The notes under the pieces were generated by a model that was not told the DNA's origin, searched no databases, and saw only the letters and a list, made by a program, of their open reading frames with translations. A stretch of 6,246 nt of DNA, taken from positions 1 through 6,246 of the forward strand of contig JAEWAG010000017.1 of NCBI GenBank assembly GCA_023391775.1. The letters are read 5' to 3'. Shown in pieces: positions 1-6,246 of this stretch; position 1 is the stretch's first letter; each line of letters opens with the position of its first letter. The DNA is from Pseudomonadota bacterium (GTDB lineage Bacteria; Pseudomonadota; Gammaproteobacteria; Xanthomonadales; Xanthomonadaceae). The position numbers and the translations under genes were made by a program.

Positions 1-74
1 AAAGACCCACATGCCGAGCAATGCGGCCGGCACGCGCGGTTCCCGACCGGGGTGGTCGAAGGCGGCGACGCCGT

Positions 75-78
<4 letters not shown>
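1..78 (-). CDS. coxC: Cytochrome c oxidase subunit III, N-terminal fragment (cut by window edge)
   Basis: Only the first 26 codons lie in the window. The ATG at 78-76 overlaps the coxA stop (ATGA) and has a strong GGAGGT ribosome binding site at 92-87 with a 7-base spacer, so the start is well supported. The visible peptide begins [11 protein letters not shown] and ends in LLGMWVF. An LGMW(L/V)F stretch is typical of the start of the first membrane helix of heme-copper oxidase subunit III. The position directly after coxA is also the usual place for that gene. Subunit III is a polytopic membrane protein without redox centres that stabilises proton uptake by subunit I. The identification rests on this short motif plus context. 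Another small membrane protein of the oxidase cluster is possible. Confidence 0.72.
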
Positions 79-2604
<2,526 letters not shown>

Positions 2605-2608
<4 letters not shown>

Positions 2609-3435
2609 GATCGCGTCCCCGGCCTCTGGTGCGCACGCGGGGGGGCGCGCCGCCGCCAGCACCATGCGGCGAGCCCGACCAGGACCAGCGCCGAGACCGC
2701 CCGCACCGCTTCCATGACGGGGCGGTCGAGACGGCCCATGATCGGATCGAAGCGACCGCAAGCCACTGCCAGTCGTGCCGTGACGCTTCCCAGCCGGTCG
2801 CCGGCGGCATCGGCCAGGCCGACCCGCAACTCGCCGGGATCCACGGCGATGCCGTTGAAGTAGCGCGAGATCCTGCCCCCCGGCGAGAGCAGGACGACCG
2901 TAGCCGGGTGCGTCCAGGCGCCGGAATCCGGCGTCGGACCTGTCGCTTGCATGCCGGTCGCTCGGAGGAGGCGCAAGCGGACGTCTGGGTCCAGCGTGAG
3001 CAGGTGCAAGTCGACCGGAGCGACCGCGCCGCCTTCCAGCGAAGCGGCGTAGGCGAGATCGAGCGCTCGCCTGGCGCGGGCGTCGGCGGCCGTCTCCGAC
3101 GGGTCGATGCCGATGCCCACGATGCGCCACTGGCTCCTCGACGCGCCACTGCCCGCCAGCGCCTCGAGGAGTCCCCGCATGACCAGCCCACACAGCCGCG
3201 GGCAGCGGTAGTAGCCCGGGACCAGCAGCACGGGACGATGGCCGTCCACGAAGTCCGCCAGGCGCCGCGACACACCGTCTTCGTCGCGCACGGCGACCTC
3301 CAGCGGCACCTGCTCGCCGAGGCGCTGTGCCAGTTGCGCGGCCGGCGGCTCCGGTAGCGCCAGCGGCTGCGACGCCGGTGGCGCGGCAGCCGCCGCGCCG
3401 CAGGCGAACCAGAGGGCCGATGCCAGCCGCCTCAT
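2605..3435 (-). CDS. Sco1/SenC-type copper chaperone with C-terminal membrane anchor
   Basis: Thioredoxin-fold copper protein, 276 residues, that in this family delivers copper to, or reduces, the CuA site of oxidase subunit II. An N-terminal signal-like segment (MRRLASALWFACGAAAAAPP) is followed by the fold. The copper/redox motif CPRLC is at C78-C82 after GYYR, and the third ligand is H176 in WTHPATVVLLSPGGRISRYF. A strongly hydrophobic helix at about 243-260, followed by WRRRAPPR, suggests a C-terminal anchor with the basic end in the cytoplasm. This topology occurs in the Sco variants encoded in oxidase operons and differs from the N-terminally anchored classical Sco1. The ATG at 3435 overlaps the stop of the gene before it (ATGA), with AGGA 6 bases upstream. 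Its place just before coxB fits CuA assembly. Whether the N-terminal segment is cleaved cannot be read from the sequence. Confidence 0.92.
2616..2620 (-). promoter_or_regulatory. Ribosome binding site deciding the GTG start of coxB
   Basis: On the minus strand GGGGA lies 7 bases before the GTG at 2608. No ATG gives a sensible subunit II N-terminus. This site and the GTGA overlap with the sco stop are the grounds for calling a GTG start. Confidence 0.6.
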
Positions 3436-3761
3436 CGTGCATCCTGCTTCGACCGCCCGGCCACGAGGAGGTCGATGGCATCGCCAATCGGGATATGGGC
3501 GATGCCCTGGCCGCGATCCACCCAACCGGCCGAGTCGAGCCGGGCCCGCTCGCCCTGGCGCTCGCGCCGCAGCGCGTCCTGCGGCGCGCTCCACAGGCCC
3601 GGGGCCTGCAACTGCACGACCTGCGCCGGCGGCACCGGCGCGCCCCCGGCAGGGATGCGAGCCCAGTGGAGCAGTCCGATCACGCCGCCAGCGATCGCGC
3701 CGACCGTGAGGGCGATGGCCGATGCCGCCAGCAGCACGGGGCGAACGGCAATGTCATGCAT
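3432..3761 (-). CDS. Conserved small single-helix membrane protein of the act-cox cluster, function unknown
   Basis: A 109-residue protein with no assigned function. One hydrophobic helix lies at about 9-32 near the N-terminus. It is followed by a short Pro/Ala linker, the segment LQAPGLWSAPQDALRRER, and a hydrophilic C-terminal part: LDSAGWVDRGQGIAHIPIGDAIDLLV at about 75-100, given here as key residues G79, W80, V81, D82, R83, G86, I87, I90, P91, I92, A95, L98, L99. From memory, small proteins ending in a similar GWVDR...IPI..A..LL pattern recur between Act and cox genes in other bacteria, which makes it a conserved partner and not a chance ORF. Start choice: ATG 3761 overlaps the actF end by 8 bases and has AAGGA 8 bases upstream. 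The in-frame ATG at 3779 would place that site inside the gene. The context suggests a role in assembly or linkage of complex III and the oxidase. This is inference. Confidence 0.85.
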   Translation of the reverse strand: MHDIAVRPVLLAASAIALTVGAIAGGVIGLLHWARIPAGGAPVPPAQVVQLQAPGLWSAPQDALRRERQGERARLDSAGWVDRGQGIAHIPIGDAIDLLVAGRSKQDAR

Positions 3762-4833
3762 GGCGCAGGTCCTTGGCATGATCCCTCGCCTGCTTCTCGG
3801 CCGGGTCCACGCGGTGCGGGCCGATGCCGGCGAGCAGCAGCAGCGCGAGCCCAGCGACGGCGAGCGGCGTGATCCACCAGGCGTTCAAGTCGTGGGCGTC
3901 GACCGAGGGCAGCACCGTCCAGGCGGCATCCAGGGCGGCGCTGGCCAGCAGCAGGGCGGCCACCGGCCGCAACCGCGCCGGATGGTCCTTGACGGCACGC
4001 AGCAGCAGCACCAGGAAGGGCACGGCCAATTGCAGCAGCACCAGCGCCACCCCGATCCATTGCCAGCCGGTCTGCAGCCGCGGGAGGTACCAGGCGATCT
4101 CGCGCGGCAGGTCTTCCGCCCAGATCACCAGGAACTGCATGAACGCCAGGTAGCCCCAGGTCATGCACCACATCAGCAGCAGGTTCCCCAGGTCGCGCGA
4201 AACCGGGACCTTGGCCGCGGCCGGCCAGGGTGGGCCGAGGGACGTCCATGCCGCTACCGCGGCGGCGCCCGACAGGGCCTGGGTGGCCATCAGCACCAGC
4301 CCGAAGGCGGAGCTCCTCCATCCCGGCAGCAGCGACATCAGCAGGTCCACGCCGGCAAGCGTGGTGGCGAGCGCGTACACGATCAGCGAGCCGGCCGCGC
4401 GGCCGCCGGAGCGCAGCGAACCCGGCCGGGTCGCCCACCACCAGGCAAGCGCGTAGACCGCCAGCCGCAGCGTGAACCATCCCGGCGTCAGCCAGGCGAC
4501 GGCGAACGCCGGACGGTCGAGATCGCGGGCCCATTCGCCGGCGGGCTGGCCCGCCCACGGGTAGAGCAGTCCCGCACCGCTCGCGACCACCGGCAGGCCA
4601 AGCAGCAGCCAGGGCAGGCGTGGCGCCAGCAAGGAGGCCAGCGCGCGCACGGGGCCACCCCAGGCGCCGCCGGTGAGCACATGCATCCAGGCGTTGACGA
4701 ACACGCCGAGCACCAGTCCCAGCGCCCACCACCAGGCGGCCAGCCCGGCGGCGAGGGTGGTGCGGGGCGAGACCGCGGCGCCGGCTGCGGCGGCAGCCAG
4801 GAGCAAGGCCCCGGCGAGCTGGGCGCGCCTCAT
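3754..4833 (-). CDS. actF: Alternative Complex III membrane subunit ActF
   Basis: Integral membrane subunit of the quinol:cytochrome c oxidoreductase Alternative Complex III, a paralogue of the NrfD-like ActC. The product has 359 residues. About ten hydrophobic helices can be drawn, at roughly 5-21, 32-52, 73-92, 115-133, 147-168, 176-198, 215-238, 255-279, 289-308 and 318-337, which matches the family's ten-helix plan. Recognisable stretches are VYALATTLAGVDLLMSLLP in the middle, RDLGNLL at 213-219, and MTWGYLAFMQFLVIW with the following EDLPREIAWYL up to about 250. ActF carries no heme or iron-sulfur site and is thought to take part in proton transfer or complex stability. The ATG at 4833 overlaps the actE stop (ATGA) and has GGAGG 6 bases upstream. 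The longer open frame upstream lies within actE and is spurious. Confidence 0.93.
   Translation of the reverse strand: MRRAQLAGALLLAAAAAGAAVSPRTTLAAGLAAWWWALGLVLGVFVNAWMHVLTGGAWGGPVRALASLLAPRLPWLLLGLPVVASGAGLLYPWAGQPAGEWARDLDRPAFAVAWLTPGWFTLRLAVYALAWWWATRPGSLRSGGRAAGSLIVYALATTLAGVDLLMSLLPGWRSSAFGLVLMATQALSGAAAVAAWTSLGPPWPAAAKVPVSRDLGNLLLMWCMTWGYLAFMQFLVIWAEDLPREIAWYLPRLQTGWQWIGVALVLLQLAVPFLVLLLRAVKDHPARLRPVAALLLASAALDAAWTVLPSVDAHDLNAWWITPLAVAGLALLLLAGIGPHRVDPAEKQARDHAKDLRHA
3770..3774 (-). promoter_or_regulatory. Ribosome binding site deciding the start of the small membrane protein gene
   Basis: On the minus strand AAGGA lies 8 bases before the ATG at 3761 and inside the last codons of actF. 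It favours that start over the in-frame ATG six codons upstream at 3779, which lies before this site. Confidence 0.6.
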
Positions 4834-5456
4834 CGACCGCCTCCGGCCAGCACCTTGTCGCGCAGCGCCGGCGGCAGATCGGCTGCCGGAACCGACTGGC
4901 TCAGCTGCAGTGCCCGCAGGTAGGCGACGATCGCCCACCGGTCCTGCGCATCGACTCGATCCGCGTAGGCGTACATGACGCCGTGCCCGTGGGTGATGAC
5001 GTCGAACAGGTAGCGGTCCGGGACATCGCGCAGGCGTGGCTGGTGGTAGCTCGGCGGCCGGGGGAAGCCGTGCCGCGCCACCGGCCCCTGGCCGTCGCCC
5101 AGCGCGCCGTGGCAGGGCGCGCAGTAGATCGCATAGCGCTCCTGCCCGCGCAACAGCAGGGTCCGGCTGACCTCCGGGGTTGCCTCTGCCTCCCCGGCGG
5201 CTCGCCACTGCTCCGGCAGGTCGCGACCTCGCCGCGCACTGCTGGTGGCGGCGAGATCGCCGGCGGCGGCGACAACCGTGCCGGAAGGCGGGGCACGCCC
5301 GGCACGGCCGTCCGGCCACAGGCGGCTGCCCGCGCCCGGCTCGTAGCGCGGCTGGCGATACATGTCCTGCATCTGCCGCTCGCAGCCGACCAGCCCCATC
5401 GCGACCGACAGGAGCAGGCCGAGGGCCCACGGGCGCGCTGCGGCGGCGGCCGTCAT
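4830..5456 (-). CDS. actE: Alternative Complex III monoheme cytochrome c lipoprotein ActE
   Basis: Periplasmic electron-transfer subunit of Alternative Complex III, 208 residues. The signal sequence ends in a lipobox LVGC, so C25 is the likely lipid-modified N-terminal cysteine. The mature start CERQMQDMYRQPRYEP, followed by WPDGRAGRAPPSGTV, is characteristic of ActE. A single class I cytochrome c domain covers about 98-185, with CAPCH at 112-116, DGQGPVARHGFPRPPSY after it, and the probable axial M161 in HGVMYAYADRV. DRWAIVAYLRALQLSQ near 172-187 is the usual last helix. The neighbouring ActB/ActA hemes would feed it, and the heme c domain of CoxB is the natural acceptor. It follows actD after a 30-bp gap, the only gap in the window, which holds a tandem duplication of the start region. 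The ATG at 5456 gives a complete signal peptide. The preceding Shine-Dalgarno site is weak (GGCAGG). Confidence 0.94.
   Translation of the reverse strand: MTAAAAARPWALGLLLSVAMGLVGCERQMQDMYRQPRYEPGAGSRLWPDGRAGRAPPSGTVVAAAGDLAATSSARRGRDLPEQWRAAGEAEATPEVSRTLLLRGQERYAIYCAPCHGALGDGQGPVARHGFPRPPSYHQPRLRDVPDRYLFDVITHGHGVMYAYADRVDAQDRWAIVAYLRALQLSQSVPAADLPPALRDKVLAGGGR
4840..4844 (-). promoter_or_regulatory. Ribosome binding site deciding the start of actF
   Basis: On the minus strand GGAGG lies 6 bases before the ATG at 4833, inside the last codons of actE (the glycine-rich end GGGR). It supports this start against the long upstream open frame. Confidence 0.6.
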
Positions 5457-5473
5457 GCCTGCGCCTGCCTCAT
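5453..5473 (-). other. Possible six-codon leader ORF (MRQAQA) coupled to actE
   Basis: The ATG at 5473 lies 7 bases after GGGAGG, the best ribosome binding site in this junction. It opens a six-codon frame, MRQAQA, whose TGA (5455-5453) overlaps the actE ATG in the same ATGA arrangement used by other genes in the operon. Ribosomes could load here and restart at actE. The peptide itself is unlikely to have a function. It appears to be a by-product of the tandem duplication. Confidence 0.4.
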
Positions 5474-5487
5474 GCCTGCGCCTCCCT
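5454..5487 (-). repeat. 17-bp tandem duplication spanning the actE start
   Basis: Two adjacent 17-bp units (5454-5470 and 5471-5487) agree at 16 of 17 bases. On the minus strand each holds a ribosome-binding-like hexamer, GCGCAGGC and an ATG. The upstream copy has GGGAGG (5486-5481) and the downstream copy GGCAGG (5469-5464). The single mismatch is therefore in the Shine-Dalgarno core. The repeat fills the actD-actE gap. Confidence 0.85.
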
Positions 5488-6017
5488 CACGCCGGCACCT
5501 CCAGGCAGCGCATCGGCGCCAGGCCTTCCAGCAGCGCGCGCGCCCGCCGCGGCTCGAAGGCGGGATCGTCGGCGCGCAGGCACAGGTAGAAGCGGTTGCG
5601 CGTGGCGAGATCGAATTCGGCCACCGCGAACAGCGGATGGCGCAGCCGCGGTAAGCCATTGGCTGCGAACATGGAGATGACGGCGGCGAAGGCGCCGCCC
5701 AGCACCGCCAGCTCGAACGCGACCGGCACGAACATCGGCCAGCTGTGCAGCGGGCGCCCGCCGATGTTCACCGGGTAGTCGATGACCGCCGTGTACCACT
5801 GCAGGAGGTAGCCGGCGATCCCGCCCACCAGGGCGCCGAGGAACGTCCACAACGGTACCCGGTCGGGCGTGGACCCCAGCGCCTCGGCCAGGCCCTCGAC
5901 CGGGAACGGCGAGTACGCCTCCGCGCGCAGGAAGCCCGCCGCGCGCACCTGCCTGGCGGCCGAGACGAGCTCATCTGCCGTGGCGAACTCCGCCAGCAGG
6001 CCCCAGTTGCCGTTCAT
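5487..6017 (-). CDS. actD: Alternative Complex III membrane subunit ActD (DUF3341 family)
   Basis: Small membrane subunit of Alternative Complex III, 176 residues. It starts with a soluble N-terminal part that resembles the family in [17 protein letters not shown] and the conserved [14 protein letters not shown] at about 34-47. Two helices lie at about 57-76 and 96-117, joined by a loop with the family signature [18 protein letters not shown] and SWPMFVP. After the second helix comes [11 protein letters not shown] and a cytoplasm-facing C-terminal domain with [12 protein letters not shown]. ActD has no cofactor and is thought to stabilise the complex. The ATG at 6017 overlaps the actC stop (ATGA) and has GGAG upstream with a 7-base spacer. 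The frame stays open to 6236, but that part lies inside actC. The length is normal for the family and all expected motifs are present. Confidence 0.95.
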   Translation of the reverse strand: MNGNWGLLAEFATADELVSAARQVRAAGFLRAEAYSPFPVEGLAEALGSTPDRVPLWTFLGALVGGIAGYLLQWYTAVIDYPVNIGGRPLHSWPMFVPVAFELAVLGGAFAAVISMFAANGLPRLRHPLFAVAEFDLATRNRFYLCLRADDPAFEPRRARALLEGLAPMRCLEVPA

Positions 6018-6246
6018 GCCCGCTCTCCGTGGACGCTGTCGCGCGCCATGAGGCGCATCTCCGAGATCGAAATCACCGGCAGCAGGCGCAGGAAGACCAG
6101 GAACAGCCATGCGAAGGTGCACATCGAACCGAGCAGGAACACCCAGTCCCAGACGGTCGGCACGAACAGGCCCCACGACGAGGGCAGGAAGTCCCGGTGC
6201 AGGCTCTGCACGACGATGGTGACCCGTTCCATCCACATGCCGGCGT
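6014..6246 (-). CDS. actC: Alternative Complex III subunit ActC (NrfD-like), C-terminal fragment
   Basis: The last 76 or so codons of a polytopic membrane protein of the NrfD/PsrC family that binds and oxidises quinol in Alternative Complex III. The reading frame continues without a stop to the window edge (A-G-M-W-M-E-R), so the methionine at 6238 is internal and not the start. Visible signatures are [21 protein letters not shown], here listed by key residues M, W, E, R, then [12 protein letters not shown], and the final helix [20 protein letters not shown] leading to PVISISEM. Both match the last two helices and the tail of ActC. The stop overlaps the actD start (ATGA). The quinol-site residues lie outside the window. 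Confidence 0.92.
   Translation of the reverse strand, partial: AGMWMERVTIVVQSLHRDFLPSSWGLFVPTVWDWVFLLGSMCTFAWLFLVFLRLLPVISISEMRLMARDSVHGERA

Noticed and set aside
3400..3435. Lipobox in the Sco N-terminus around C12
   Set aside because: The residues before the cysteine (W-F-A) do not fit a lipobox, and the hydrophobic stretch before it is too short.
2609..3487. Upstream extension of the coxB frame
   Set aside because: The same bases encode Sco with its CxxxC and His motifs. The extension has no similarity to subunit II, and the GTG at 2608 has a good ribosome binding site.
3755..3779. ATG at 3779 as the start of the small membrane protein
   Set aside because: It would place the AAGGA site inside the gene and lengthen the overlap with actF to 26 bases. 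The ATG at 3761 has correct spacing.
3475..4923. A 482-codon open frame on the plus strand opposite actF and actE
   Set aside because: The translation is rich in Gln, Arg, Gly, Pro and His with no domain. It is the mirror of GC-rich codons in well-identified minus-strand genes, where stops are rare on the opposite strand.
6014..6238. A complete small 74-residue gene starting at 6238
   Set aside because: The frame continues upstream to the window edge with residues that fit the ActC family, and the peptide matches the ActC C-terminus, so it is a truncated large gene.

Overview
The window is one tightly packed block of respiratory genes, all on the minus strand, from a high-GC bacterium. Coding is continuous except for one 30-bp gap. 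The gene set (Alternative Complex III followed by an A2-type caa3 oxidase with a Sco copper chaperone) and the strong GC bias at third codon positions suit a proteobacterium or another high-GC Gram-negative. The sequence alone does not fix the genus. Both lipoprotein-type and heme c proteins are present, which implies a periplasm.

Layout, in the direction of transcription (high to low coordinate): the 3' end of actC (NrfD-like quinol-oxidising subunit, cut by the window edge); actD (DUF3341-type membrane subunit); actE (monoheme cytochrome c lipoprotein); actF (ten-helix membrane subunit); a 109-residue single-helix protein of unknown function; a Sco/SenC copper chaperone with a C-terminal membrane anchor; coxB (subunit II with a CuA site and a fused cytochrome c domain); coxA (subunit I, heme a/a3-CuB); and the first 26 codons of a probable coxC (subunit III), which runs off the low-coordinate end. 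Six junctions are 4-base stop/start overlaps (five ATGA, one GTGA), and actF overlaps the small gene by 8 bases. The set therefore looks like a single co-transcribed, translationally coupled operon. Its promoter and terminator lie outside the window.

Together the genes encode a quinol-to-oxygen branch. Alternative Complex III oxidises quinol and passes electrons through the ActE heme, then probably through the heme c domain on CoxB, to CuA and to the heme a/a3-CuB centre of CoxA, which reduces oxygen to water and pumps protons. Sco probably loads copper into the CuA site of CoxB.

I see no unknown multi-gene system here. The points most worth a second look are the uncharacterised small membrane protein between actF and sco, a 17-bp tandem duplication at the actE start that creates a six-codon leader ORF behind the better ribosome binding site, the YSHP motif that replaces the D-channel glutamate in CoxA, and the two C7 runs in the tails of sco and coxA.
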